A stretch of DNA of 64,000 nt from Pseudomonadota bacterium. GTDB lineage: Bacteria; Pseudomonadota; Gammaproteobacteria; Burkholderiales; Burkholderiaceae_C. Below, piece after piece: positions 17,649-25,732 of the stretch; position 1 is the first letter of the stretch; each line of letters begins with the position of its first letter. The position numbers and the translations under genes were made by a program. The notes beneath the pieces were generated by a model. That model worked only from the letters and a program-made list of their open reading frames with translations, ran no database searches and was not told where the DNA came from. The stretch is taken from the NCBI GenBank assembly GCA_018241265.1, contig JAFEEF010000036.1, forward strand, positions 178,565 through 242,564, written 5' to 3'.

Positions 17649-18894
17649 CGCGGCCGTATTCGAACAGGCGCAGCGCGGCCAGTGCGCTGACGACGCCGTC
17701 CTCGTGGAAGCCGTAGCGCCAGTAGGCGCCGCAGTAGTGGGTACGGCGCACGCCGCTGATCTCGTGATGGCGCCGCTGCGCCGCGATGCCGGCCGGCGTG
17801 AACAGCGGATGCGCATAGGTCAGCCGGCGCAACACGCGCGTCGGATCGATGCGCTCGCTGCGGTTCAAGGTCACGCAGTACGTGTGGCGCGACACGAGCC
17901 GCTGCAGCAGGTTCATGTCGTAGGTCAGCGCGACGCTGCTGCCCGGCTCGCGCGGCACGTGGTAGTTCCAGGCAGCCCAGGCGCGCGGCGTGCGCGGCAG
18001 CAGCGAGGTGTCGGTGTGCAGCACCGCGTCGTTGCGCTGGAACGGAAATGCAGACAGGATCTCGCGCTCCTGCGGCGACGCGTCGGCCAGCAGCGCGAGC
18101 GCCTCGTCGGCATGGCAGGCGAAGAACACGTGGTCGTGGCGCTCGGCCGGCAGCCCGCGGGGCTGCACCAGCACGCCTTCGGCGAGCCGGCGCACCTGCT
18201 CGATCGGCGTGCGGAGCCGGATGCGGTGCCGCCACGGCGCGACGAGCTTCTCGACATAGCGCGCCGATCCGCCCGCGATCGTGCGCCAGATGGGCCTGTC
18301 GTCCAGCGTCAGCATGCCGTGGTGGTGCAGGAAGCGCACGAAGAAGCGGGCCGGAAAGCCGAGCATGCGCTGCGGATCGGTGGACCAGATCGCCGCGCCC
18401 ATCGGGATCAGGTAGTCGTCGACGAAGCGGCCGCCGAAGCGGCGTTCGGCCAGGAACTGCGCCAGCGTGATCTCGGTGTCGGCACGCTCTTCGAGCAGCG
18501 CGGGCGCCTCGCGGTTGAAGCGCAGGATCTCGTGCAGCATGCGGTGGAACGACGGACGCAGCAGGTTGCGCCGCTGCGCGAACAGGCCGTTCAGCGACGT
18601 GCCGTTGTATTCGAGGCCGCTCTGCTCGTTGCGCACCGAGAAGCTCATCGTGCTCGGCTGCGACGCCACGCCGAGCTCGCCGAGCAGCGCGACGAAGTTC
18701 GGATAGGTGCGGTCGTTGAAGACGATGAAGCCGGTGTCGATGTGCTGCACCTCGCCGCCCTGCTCGATGCGATGCGTGTGCGTGTGGCCGCCGACATGGC
18801 CTGCGGCCTCGTAGACCGTGAGCTCGTGCTCGCGGTGCAGCTTGTGCGCCACGACGTTGCCGGCGATGCCGGTGCCGATGACCGCGATCCTCAT
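17617..18894 (-). CDS. FAD-dependent amine-oxidase-type oxidoreductase (lipid operon)
   Basis: 425 aa. The N-terminal Rossmann motif [17 protein letters not shown] and the following [13 protein letters not shown] bind [36 protein letters not shown] and a C-terminal [16 protein letters not shown] are typical of the flavoprotein found beside DUF1365 and CFA genes. In the Rhodobacter ChrR regulon, flavoproteins of this kind act on methylated acyl chains in furan fatty acid synthesis; applying that role here is inference. The ATG overlaps the desaturase stop by 4 nt and its end overlaps DUF1365 by 32 nt. No signal peptide. Confidence 0.9.
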   Translation of the reverse strand: MRIAVIGTGIAGNVVAHKLHREHELTVYEAAGHVGGHTHTHRIEQGGEVQHIDTGFIVFNDRTYPNFVALLGELGVASQPSTMSFSVRNEQSGLEYNGTSLNGLFAQRRNLLRPSFHRMLHEILRFNREAPALLEERADTEITLAQFLAERRFGGRFVDDYLIPMGAAIWSTDPQRMLGFPARFFVRFLHHHGMLTLDDRPIWRTIAGGSARYVEKLVAPWRHRIRLRTPIEQVRRLAEGVLVQPRGLPAERHDHVFFACHADEALALLADASPQEREILSAFPFQRNDAVLHTDTSLLPRTPRAWAAWNYHVPREPGSSVALTYDMNLLQRLVSRHTYCVTLNRSERIDPTRVLRRLTYAHPLFTPAGIAAQRRHHEISGVRRTHYCGAYWRYGFHEDGVVSALAALRLFEYGRDAQRDLPRVA

Positions 18895-19823
18895 GCGCCG
18901 GCCTCGCTGCCGCGGCCGTCGACCGCATCGCGCACCGCGCGCGGCACCGGCTTCAGGTCGTGCACGATGCCGAGCCGCGCGAGCAGCGCGAGGCCCGCAT
19001 AGGTGACATCGATCTCCCACCAGTAGAAGCCCTGGCGCGCCGACGCCGGATAGTGATGGTGGTTGTTGTGCCAGCCCTCGCCGAAGGTCAGCAGCGCGAG
19101 CCAGGCGTTGTTGCGCGATGCGTCTCGCGTCGGATAGCGGCGCCGGCCCCAACGATGCGCGACCGAGTTGATGCTGAAGGTGGCGTGATAGAGCAGCACG
19201 GTCGAGATGCAGAACCCCCAGACCAGCAGCTGCGGCCCGCTCGTGCCGAGACCCGGCGCATGCCTCTCGGCGAGCGCACCGGCGCCATACAGCGCGACGC
19301 ACAGCAGCGCCGGCACCAGCGCGTCCCAGCGGTCGAGGAAGCGCAGCTCGGGATAGCGCGCGAACGCCGGCAGGCGCCCCGGCCGCGCGGCGAAGTTCTC
19401 GCGCGCCATGAACCAGCCGACGTGACTCCAGACGAAGCCGTGCTGCAGCGCGGAGTGGCTGTCCTCGGGCTCGTCGGCATGGACGTGGTGATGCCGATGA
19501 TGCGAGGCCCACCACAGCGGGCCGCGCTGCGCCGCCGCCGCGCCGACCACCGCGAACACGAACTGCACCCGGCGCGAGGTGCGGAAGGCCTGGTGCGAGA
19601 AGTAGCGGTGGTAGAAGGCGGTGATCGCGAACATGCGCAGGGCATAGAGCGCCGCCGCGACGATCATCGCGGTCGCGCTCGTCCCGACCCAGCCGGCCGC
19701 AAGGCATCCGGCGTGGATGACGACGAAGGGAAGCTGACGCGCCGGGTCGATGCGCGCGGTACCCACGGCACCGGTCTCCGTGTCGAACCAGGCGCGTACG
19801 CTGGCGCACAGCCGCTCGATCAT
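18891..19823 (-). CDS. Membrane acyl-CoA/phospholipid fatty acid desaturase
   Basis: 310 aa. The three His boxes of Delta9-type desaturases are present: HRYFSH (72-77), HHRHHHVHAD (108-117) and HNNHHHYP (252-259), between membrane segments at about 40-65, 85-100, 168-182 and 195-215. It introduces a cis double bond with O2 and reducing equivalents. That double bond is the substrate for CFA-type methyltransferases, which explains its place in this operon. Overlaps of 4 nt with the genes on both sides. Including a desaturase in a ChrR-linked operon is less common than the flavoprotein-DUF1365-CFA core. Confidence 0.93.
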   Translation of the reverse strand: MIERLCASVRAWFDTETGAVGTARIDPARQLPFVVIHAGCLAAGWVGTSATAMIVAAALYALRMFAITAFYHRYFSHQAFRTSRRVQFVFAVVGAAAAQRGPLWWASHHRHHHVHADEPEDSHSALQHGFVWSHVGWFMARENFAARPGRLPAFARYPELRFLDRWDALVPALLCVALYGAGALAERHAPGLGTSGPQLLVWGFCISTVLLYHATFSINSVAHRWGRRRYPTRDASRNNAWLALLTFGEGWHNNHHHYPASARQGFYWWEIDVTYAGLALLARLGIVHDLKPVPRAVRDAVDGRGSEAGA

Positions 19824-20596
19824 GGGCGCGGCCTCCCGGGAAAGAAGGCGTTGGTGCGCCGCACGTACTCGCGGTAGCCGGGACGGCGCTCGGCGATGTC
19901 GCGCTCGAGCAGCGTCACGCCCGACACCCTGAGCAGCAGCGCGCTCATCAGCAGCGGCGACAGGACGGTCCACGCAGCGCCGGCAGACAGCGCACAGAGC
20001 CACACGCCCCACCAGATGCAGAACTCGCCGAAGTAGTTGGGATGCCGCGTGTAGCGCCAGAGTCCCTGCGCCATGACGCGCCCGCGCTGCGCCGGATCGG
20101 CCTTGAAGCGTGCGAGCTGGGCGTCGGCCACGGCTTCGAACACGATGCCGAAGACGGCCCATGCGCTTCCGGCGGCATCGAGCGGCCGCCACGCTGCAGC
20201 GCCCGCGACCGCCGCCACCAACGGCAACGCGACCACCCAGGCCAGCACGGCCTGCAGGCCGAACACCAGGTACAGGCTCTTGACGGCGAAGTGCGGCTCG
20301 TTGCGTGCGCGGATCTCCCGGTAGCGCCGGTCTTCCGGCTCGCCGCGGTGGCGCCGGGTGATGTGCGCGGACAGCCGCAGCGCCCATGCGCCCGCCAGCA
20401 CGAGCACCACCTTGCCGCGCAGCTCCATCGCCGGCAACCGCGCCGCGGCGGTCAGCGGCGGGACCAGCACCAGCAGCGACCAGGCGCTGTCGACGATGCT
20501 GACGTCGTGCCGCTTGACGCTGATCAGCCAGACCACGACCGCCAGCACGCACGTCCCGGCCAGGCCGATGCCGAGCGTGGTCCGGCAATCGATCAT
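19820..20596 (-). CDS. DUF1295 / steroid 5-alpha-reductase-like membrane protein
   Basis: 258 aa with five or six membrane segments. The C-terminal catalytic-type block QGLWRYTRHPNYFGEFCIWWGVWL and the ending RRPGYREYVRRTNAFFPG define DUF1295, related to isoprenyl methyltransferases and steroid 5-alpha reductases (NADPH-dependent reduction of enones). KRHDVSIVDSAW near the N-terminus is also conserved. It is second in the operon, overlapping both neighbours by 4 nt. A likely role is reduction or modification of an unsaturated lipid intermediate; the substrate is unknown. Confidence 0.9.
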   Translation of the reverse strand: MIDCRTTLGIGLAGTCVLAVVVWLISVKRHDVSIVDSAWSLLVLVPPLTAAARLPAMELRGKVVLVLAGAWALRLSAHITRRHRGEPEDRRYREIRARNEPHFAVKSLYLVFGLQAVLAWVVALPLVAAVAGAAAWRPLDAAGSAWAVFGIVFEAVADAQLARFKADPAQRGRVMAQGLWRYTRHPNYFGEFCIWWGVWLCALSAGAAWTVLSPLLMSALLLRVSGVTLLERDIAERRPGYREYVRRTNAFFPGRPRP

Positions 20597-21636
20597 CGCT
20601 GCGGCCCGAACAGGTAGTGGGCGACCCACCATTGCTGCCCCCGGTCGTAGCCGAACAGCTCGGCGCACGACATGAAGAACAGCCGCCAGCGCATCCACCA
20701 CAGCCCGGCGCGGTCGGTGCCGTAGGTCTGTTCGAGCACCGGCCAGACGACGGCACGCTGCGCGTCCATGCGCGCGAGCCACGCCTCTGCCGTGCGCGCA
20801 TAGTGGGTGCCGTCCCAGCGCCAGCGCTGCAGCAGGCGCAGGTCGTCCTGGAAGCGCAGCGCGAGGTCGTCGCTCGGCATCATGCCGCCGGCGAAGAAGT
20901 GGCGCGTCATCCAGTCGGTCGCGTCGCGCTCGACGAAGGCATACGGCGTCGAGCGGTGCACGAAGACGTGCATGAAGAAGCGGCCGTCGTGCGCGAGCCA
21001 GCCTCGCACGCGCCCGAACATCTCGGGCCAGTTGCGCAGATGCTCGAACATCTCGACCGACACGATGCGGTCGTAGCGGCCGTCGGGCTCGAAGTCGCCG
21101 ACGTCGCCGGTCCGCACCTGCACGTTGGCCAGACCGCGCCTGGCCGCCTCGGCCACGATGCAGGCGCGCTGCGAGTGCGAGTTCGACAGCGCGACGATCC
21201 GGCTGGCCGGATAGCGTTCGGCCATCCAGAGCGTCAGCGAACCCCAGCCGCAGCCGAGCTCCAGCACGCGCTGGCCGTCGGCCAGGCCGGCACGCTCGCA
21301 GGTGGCCGAGAGCGCCGCGGCTTCGGCCTCGTCGAGCCCGCTCACGCCCGGCGGCCACCAGGCCGAGCTGTATTTGCGGTGGCGGCCCAGCACCGCGGCG
21401 AAGAATGCCGCCGGGACTTCGTAGTGCTGCTCGTTGGCCTTGTCGGCGAGCAGCGCGATCGGGCTCGCGCGCATCCCCTCGACGAATTCCTCGCTGCGCC
21501 GGGCCGCGGCCTCGGCATCGTCGGCGTCGATCTCGTCCAGCCGCGCCTGGAGCAGCCGGCGGATGCCGGCGCGCACCACGGCATCGGGCAGTACGCCTCG
21601 TTCGGTCCACGCGATCGCGAGCTGGGGTACCGCCAT
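20593..21636 (-). CDS. CFA-synthase-like SAM-dependent methyltransferase (first gene of the lipid operon)
   Basis: 347 aa; AGGAGG lies 5 nt before the ATG. SAM motif VLELGCGWGSLTLWMA, active-region blocks HYEVPAAFFAAVLGRHRKYSSAWW and SVEMFEHLRNWPEMFGRVRGWL, and C-terminal FFMSCAELFGYDRGQQWWVAHYLF place it in the shorter, SAM-only branch of CFA-like enzymes. It lacks the long N-terminal domain of the 442-aa paralogue at 15526-16854. Its promoter (21676-21705) is identical in both elements to that of the ECF sigma gene. It starts a six-gene chain in which every junction overlaps (4 nt at four junctions, 32 nt at one), so the products are probably made in fixed proportion. Confidence 0.92.
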   Translation of the reverse strand: MAVPQLAIAWTERGVLPDAVVRAGIRRLLQARLDEIDADDAEAAARRSEEFVEGMRASPIALLADKANEQHYEVPAAFFAAVLGRHRKYSSAWWPPGVSGLDEAEAAALSATCERAGLADGQRVLELGCGWGSLTLWMAERYPASRIVALSNSHSQRACIVAEAARRGLANVQVRTGDVGDFEPDGRYDRIVSVEMFEHLRNWPEMFGRVRGWLAHDGRFFMHVFVHRSTPYAFVERDATDWMTRHFFAGGMMPSDDLALRFQDDLRLLQRWRWDGTHYARTAEAWLARMDAQRAVVWPVLEQTYGTDRAGLWWMRWRLFFMSCAELFGYDRGQQWWVAHYLFGPQR

Positions 21637-21675
21637 TGCGCCTCCTGGTCACGCCTCTGCGATGACGCCGTGTTC

Positions 21676-21705
21676 CTTCTACGCAGCCGAACGCGAATCG
21701 GATCA
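21676..21705 (-). promoter_or_regulatory. ECF (RpoE/ChrR-type) promoter of the lipid operon
   Basis: Read on the minus strand, TGATC (21705-21701) is followed after exactly 17 nt by CGTAGAAG (21683-21676), about 40 nt before the first gene's ATG. The elements and spacing are identical to those of the divergent sigma-factor promoter at 21740-21769 and resemble the TGATC ... GTAA-type promoters of RpoE-ChrR systems in Rhodobacter. Confidence 0.8.
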
Positions 21706-21739
21706 CGCCCGCCGTCCGGATCGCATCGAGATGCGCGCG

Positions 21740-21769
21740 TGATCCAATCCGCCGTGCCTTGCGTAGAAG
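21740..21769 (+). promoter_or_regulatory. Autoregulatory ECF promoter of the sigma-chrR operon
   Basis: TGATC (21740-21744), 17 nt, CGTAGAAG (21762-21769). It is the same pair of elements and spacing as the divergent promoter, with 34 bp between the two -35 elements. Transcription should start near 21775, which rules out any sigma-factor start upstream of that point and makes ATG 21774 nearly leaderless. Confidence 0.8.
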
Positions 21770-21848
21770 CGAGATGGATGCCTCCCGACGACACGCACCC
21801 GCGGACGCGGCGCCGCGGCGCATCCGCATTTCCAGCCTGTCGGTGGTG

Positions 21849-22442
21849 ATGCCCTGCTCCACGCCCGCAGCGATGCCGTCGATCGAAGAACTTCATGCGC
21901 TGGTCCGCGCGGTTGCCGACGCCGGCGATCGGCAAGCGTTCGCGGTGCTGTTCAAGCACTACGCACCGCGCGTCAAGGGCTTCCTGATGCGCGGCGGCAC
22001 GCCGGACGGCCTCGCCGAGGAACTGGCCCAGGAGACCATGGTCGTCCTGTGGCGTCGCGCGGCGGCGTTCGATCCGGCGCGCGCGCAGTTGTCGACCTGG
22101 ATCTACACGATCGCGCGCAACCTGCGCATCGACGCGCATCGGCGCCATCGCGACACGTTCGGTGCCGAGCCGCCGGAGCTGGCCGCGGCGGACGTCGAGC
22201 CGTCGGCGTCGCCCTGCACGCCCGACGAGCTGGCGCAGGATCGGCAGCGCGTGCGCGGCGTGCACGCAGCGTTCGAGCTGCTGCCTGCGGAGCAGGCCCT
22301 CGTGCTGCAACGCGCGTTCTTCGAAGACCAACCGCACGTCCGCATCGCACAGGAACTGGGCATACCGCTGGGCACCGTCAAGTCGCGCATCCGCATTGCG
22401 ATGGACCGGCTGCGGCGCCTGCTGGAACCCTATGCACCATGA
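21849..22442 (+). CDS. rpoE: ECF sigma factor, RpoE/ECF11-like
   Basis: 197 aa from ATG 21849; ATGs at 21774 and 21873 are also in frame and no Shine-Dalgarno settles the choice. Sigma-2: DRQAFAVLFKHYAPRVKGFLMR, AEELAQETMVVLWRRAAAFD, STWIYTIARNLRIDAHRR. Sigma-4: LPAEQALVLQRAFFEDQPHVRIAQELGIPLGTVKSRIRIAMDRLRRLL. The next gene encodes a ChrR-type zinc anti-sigma factor overlapping by 11 nt, which identifies the pair as the singlet-oxygen/photo-oxidative stress class. It probably drives its own promoter and the divergent lipid operon. The biological trigger here is inferred from the family. Confidence 0.92.
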   Translation: MPCSTPAAMPSIEELHALVRAVADAGDRQAFAVLFKHYAPRVKGFLMRGGTPDGLAEELAQETMVVLWRRAAAFDPARAQLSTWIYTIARNLRIDAHRRHRDTFGAEPPELAAADVEPSASPCTPDELAQDRQRVRGVHAAFELLPAEQALVLQRAFFEDQPHVRIAQELGIPLGTVKSRIRIAMDRLRRLLEPYAP

Positions 22443-23103
22443 TCTCGGCACCATGATCTCGCACCATCCCGACGACAGCCTGCTGCTGGCACACGCCGCC
22501 GGCCGCCTCGGTGCCGGCGATGCCTTGCTGCTGGCCGTGCACCTCGAAGGCTGCGCGCGTTGCCGCGCCGAACTGCGCCTGCTCGAAGGACTGGGCGGCG
22601 CGCTGCTCGAAGCCGCCGAGCCGGCGCCGATGGCACCGCAAGCGCTCGCCCGCACGCTGGCACGCATCGACGCATCGCGGGCCGAGGTCCCCTTGCCCGC
22701 GCCGGCCGCACATCCGCCGCGGCCCCATGGCATGGCCTGGCCGACGGCTTTGGCGGATTGCCGCATCTCGGGCTGGCGCTGGCTCGCCCCGGGCATGCGC
22801 TGGAGCCGCGTGACCTTGCCGCGCGATGCGTCGGCCCATGTGTTCCTGCTGCGCATCGGCGCCGGCAGGAGCCTCGCCCGCCATACGCACAGCGGCTCGG
22901 AACTGACGCAAGTGCTGTGCGGCCGCTTCGACGATGGTCGCGCGGTCTTCGGACCCGGCGATTTCGACGCCGCCGACGGCGACGTACACCATCAGCCCAT
23001 CGTGCAGGCCGGCAGCGAGTGCATCTGCCTCGCATCGGTCGACGGCCGCCTGGTGTTCGACGGCAGCGTGGCGAGACTGCTGGGCGCGCTGATCGGGATG
23101 TGA
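22432..23103 (+). CDS. chrR: ChrR-family zinc-binding cupin anti-sigma factor
   Basis: 223 aa. The N-terminal anti-sigma domain has the zinc set with ChrR spacing: His12, His37, Cys41, Cys44 (HLEGCARCR). The C-terminal cupin carries RHTHSGSELTQVL and a later HH pair (DGDVHHQP), which supply the second metal site. In Rhodobacter ChrR the first domain sequesters the sigma factor and the cupin is needed for release on singlet oxygen. An ATG at 22453 is a possible later start. It overlaps the sigma gene by 11 nt, implying coupled synthesis. Confidence 0.93.
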   Translation: MHHDLGTMISHHPDDSLLLAHAAGRLGAGDALLLAVHLEGCARCRAELRLLEGLGGALLEAAEPAPMAPQALARTLARIDASRAEVPLPAPAAHPPRPHGMAWPTALADCRISGWRWLAPGMRWSRVTLPRDASAHVFLLRIGAGRSLARHTHSGSELTQVLCGRFDDGRAVFGPGDFDAADGDVHHQPIVQAGSECICLASVDGRLVFDGSVARLLGALIGM

Positions 23104-23181
23104 GGTCCGGTTGTTCATGTGCGTCAGCGCCGGGTCGGTGCCGCTTCGCGTGAAACATCGTATGTTTCCGGCACCGGCGTC

Positions 23182-25362
23182 TCAGCCATTCCGCTGCGAT
23201 CCGGACTCGGCTGCCGCCGCGAGGCGTTCCAGCGCCTGGAGCACGGCAGGGGTCGTCTCCGTTGCGACCAGTTCGGCGTAGGGACGCGGATCGTGCTGCA
23301 GGTCCTGCAGCAGGCGGCGAAGCGCTTCGGCGAAGCCGGCCCCGAAGCTGCTGTTGTCGGGCCACACGTACTGATCGTCGCGCTTGCGCGGCAGCGTGAC
23401 CGTGACGATAGTCTCGTGCCCGCTCGGGCCGACAGCATCCGACCCCAGAACGACGAGGATGCGGTTGGCAGGCAGCAATTGCATCGCGGTGCGCAGCTCC
23501 CAGCGCATGTGGTCGGTGACTTCCTCGGCCCAGTCGAACACCGCGGCGTCGCTGGCGGCCAGCTCCGAGATCACCTGCAGCCGCCAGTCGCGGAGGAACA
23601 CGTCGGGTACCAGCGGCGTCCACACTTCGGAGAACACGCGGAACCAGGTACCCAGGTGTTCCTCGCGCCATTCGCCGGTGCCGCTCGTGGTGGCTTCGAG
23701 CGAGTAGTCCGTCAGCGAAGCGACCTGGCCGTAGCGGCCGCACACCGCCAGCACCATGGCCTTGTGCGCATAGCCGTAGGCCGTCGCATTGCGGCGAAAC
23801 ACGGCGATCCGGAAGTCCCGGTCCAGGAACCACTTCGTGCCGAGCAGGGAGGCGGTGACGAGCGCCTCCGCCGCCAACGGCAAGGGCCAGAACAGCAGCA
23901 TGACGACCCCGATCGTGACGCGGCCGGCCTCTTTCAGCACGGCGTAGTGAAGGACCGCGAAGACCGCGAGCGCCAGCACCGTGATGGACCAGATGCCTAT
24001 CCTCAGGCGCCATTCCAGCTTCTTCGGCTCGAGCCGCGCGCTCCAGGCGGCGTCGCGCGGCCGACGCAACGCGACGCGGCCCATGCGAGCACGCCGCCGC
24101 GGCTCGAGGAGCTTGATGGCCCACTCGCAGACCGCGGTGGCCAGCGCCACCGCAGCGGCGAACGCCGCGCCGGGGATGGCCGCCAGCACGATCGACAGCG
24201 CCAGCCAACGCCACGGCCTCGGCTCGGCCCAGAGCGGCACGCGGCGCGTGGCCGCGAGCGACAGGCCGGCAGCGAACTGGGCGCCGGTGTTCGCCCACGC
24301 GGCGGCCGGCTGGCCGTGCGAGCGCAGCAGCACCGGATCGAGCCAGGCGTAACCGTCCGGTACGCTGCCGTCGGTGCTCAGCGCCTGGCAGGGCGTGCCG
24401 TGGGCGTGCGCCAGTGCGAGCAATTCGGCGGGCAGCGCGTCGTCGTCGCAGTGGACGACGAGGCGATCGGCAGCCGGCATGAACGCATCGCAGACGCAGC
24501 GCGCGAATTCGCGGCCGCCGAAGTAGAGGTCCGCGCCGTTCAACGCCAACGACACTTCGCGTGACGCTCCGATGATGACGCCCACGAGCTGAGCCCGACT
24601 CGACAAGTGCATCAGCGCAGCGACGTCGATGACGGAGTCCAGGCTATCCGTCACGAAGACGACGCGCCTGGCGTGCAGCCGCGAGATGCCGATCTGGTAG
24701 CGGACGAGGAGCAGCAGCTTCGCGAGCGGATAGGCCACCGCGGCGACGGTGAGCGGAACGACCAGATCGGCCCACGTCATCGGGACGACCGGAAACGATC
24801 GCAGCCGCGCTGCCAGCGCCACGCACGCGACGACCAGGGTGACCGTCCAGGCGAACTCCTCGGGCGCCGCAACGAACTCCCGGCCGGCCTCCGTTCGGTT
24901 CTTGCCGACGAGTCGAAGAAGGATGTCGGAGAGCTCGGCCGCCGCGTGCTTGAAGTCGTCGGCAGACCGGAGGCCATCGTCCGCCAGCTTGCGCAGGCGC
25001 GCCTTCAGCGCGGCATCCGACGCCGCGGCGATCGCATGGCGCAGGTGGAAGGCGCATCGGGCGCTGTCCGCGGGGTTCGCCGGATCGGCCTCCGACATGC
25101 GCGACCAGAACAGCGAAGACTCGACCGCCCGCCGCAGCCTGATCGCGCGCGGCATCGCCCGGTACGGCGCGAACGCCAGCAGCGCGGCGATGCCGCAGAG
25201 CCAGCTCAGCCCGAGCGCTGCCGCGAGCCACGGCAGCGCCGTGCGCATCGCGGCCGCACCCGACACGAGGTACCAGAGGCCGGCCATGACGCATGCAACG
25301 ACCATCGGCAGCCACCACGTCGAACGGAACGGGAGCGACAGCTTCGATGGGTAGCGGCTCAT
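23182..25362 (-). CDS. Unrecognised multi-domain membrane protein with Rossmann/TIR-like segments
   Basis: 726 aa from ATG 25362 (AAGG about 9 nt upstream). Two N-terminal membrane segments (about 15-33 and 44-66), two near 190-240, one long hydrophobic region near 390-420 and two around 460-510 divide the protein. Soluble block one (about 245-350) starts RRVVFVTDSLDSVIDVAALMH and alternates strands and helices like a Rossmann fold. The C-terminal block (about 590-680) reads FLRDWRLQVISELAASDAAVFDWAEEVTDHMRWELRTAMQLLPANRILVVLG, a layout like TIR- or SEFIR-type sensor domains that sit on membrane anchors. I cannot name the family. It is convergent with chrR and divergent from the DUF1272 gene. 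Confidence 0.8.
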   Translation of the reverse strand: MSRYPSKLSLPFRSTWWLPMVVACVMAGLWYLVSGAAAMRTALPWLAAALGLSWLCGIAALLAFAPYRAMPRAIRLRRAVESSLFWSRMSEADPANPADSARCAFHLRHAIAAASDAALKARLRKLADDGLRSADDFKHAAAELSDILLRLVGKNRTEAGREFVAAPEEFAWTVTLVVACVALAARLRSFPVVPMTWADLVVPLTVAAVAYPLAKLLLLVRYQIGISRLHARRVVFVTDSLDSVIDVAALMHLSSRAQLVGVIIGASREVSLALNGADLYFGGREFARCVCDAFMPAADRLVVHCDDDALPAELLALAHAHGTPCQALSTDGSVPDGYAWLDPVLLRSHGQPAAAWANTGAQFAAGLSLAATRRVPLWAEPRPWRWLALSIVLAAIPGAAFAAAVALATAVCEWAIKLLEPRRRARMGRVALRRPRDAAWSARLEPKKLEWRLRIGIWSITVLALAVFAVLHYAVLKEAGRVTIGVVMLLFWPLPLAAEALVTASLLGTKWFLDRDFRIAVFRRNATAYGYAHKAMVLAVCGRYGQVASLTDYSLEATTSGTGEWREEHLGTWFRVFSEVWTPLVPDVFLRDWRLQVISELAASDAAVFDWAEEVTDHMRWELRTAMQLLPANRILVVLGSDAVGPSGHETIVTVTLPRKRDDQYVWPDNSSFGAGFAEALRRLLQDLQHDPRPYAELVATETTPAVLQALERLAAAAESGSQRNG

Positions 25363-25431
25363 GCCATGACCTTGCGTTGCCGGCGCGTACGTCGACGTAG
25401 ACTGCCTGCGTCTCCGCATCGACTACGCGCC

Positions 25432-25692
25432 ATGCTCCAGCTCCGACCTTCCTGCGAATGCTGCGACGTCGACCTGCCGCCGGACTCGACGCTGGCGCGC
25501 ATCTGCTCGTTCGAATGCACCTTCTGCGCAACCTGCACCGCGCGCATGGCGGGCATCTGCCCGAACTGCGGCGGCGAGCTGCTGCGCCGGCCGATACGCC
25601 CGGCGGGCAAGCTGGCACGCAACCCGGCGTCGGCCGAGCGCATCTTCAAGCCGCAGGGCTGTGGGGCGGCGGGCCGAGTCGCCGAAGCGTAG
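25432..25692 (+). CDS. DUF1272 zinc-finger-like protein
   Basis: 86 aa. LRPSCECCDVDLPPDSTLARICSFECTFCATC, then ICPNCGGELLRRP, is the cysteine pattern of DUF1272, with four CxxC-type pairs probably binding zinc. Family members are small cytoplasmic proteins of unknown function. It starts 69 bp from the divergent membrane-protein gene and ends 40 bp before the convergent SDR gene. The start is a clear ATG without strong Shine-Dalgarno. Confidence 0.88.
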   Translation: MLQLRPSCECCDVDLPPDSTLARICSFECTFCATCTARMAGICPNCGGELLRRPIRPAGKLARNPASAERIFKPQGCGAAGRVAEA

Positions 25693-25732
25693 CGGCACGA
25701 ACGGTCTCCGGCGGCAACATGGACCGCCGCGA

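Noticed and set aside
23182..25362. Calling the unknown membrane protein an anti-phage effector
   Set aside because: The TIR-like resemblance is weak and the neighbours (chrR, DUF1272, SDR) are not defence genes.
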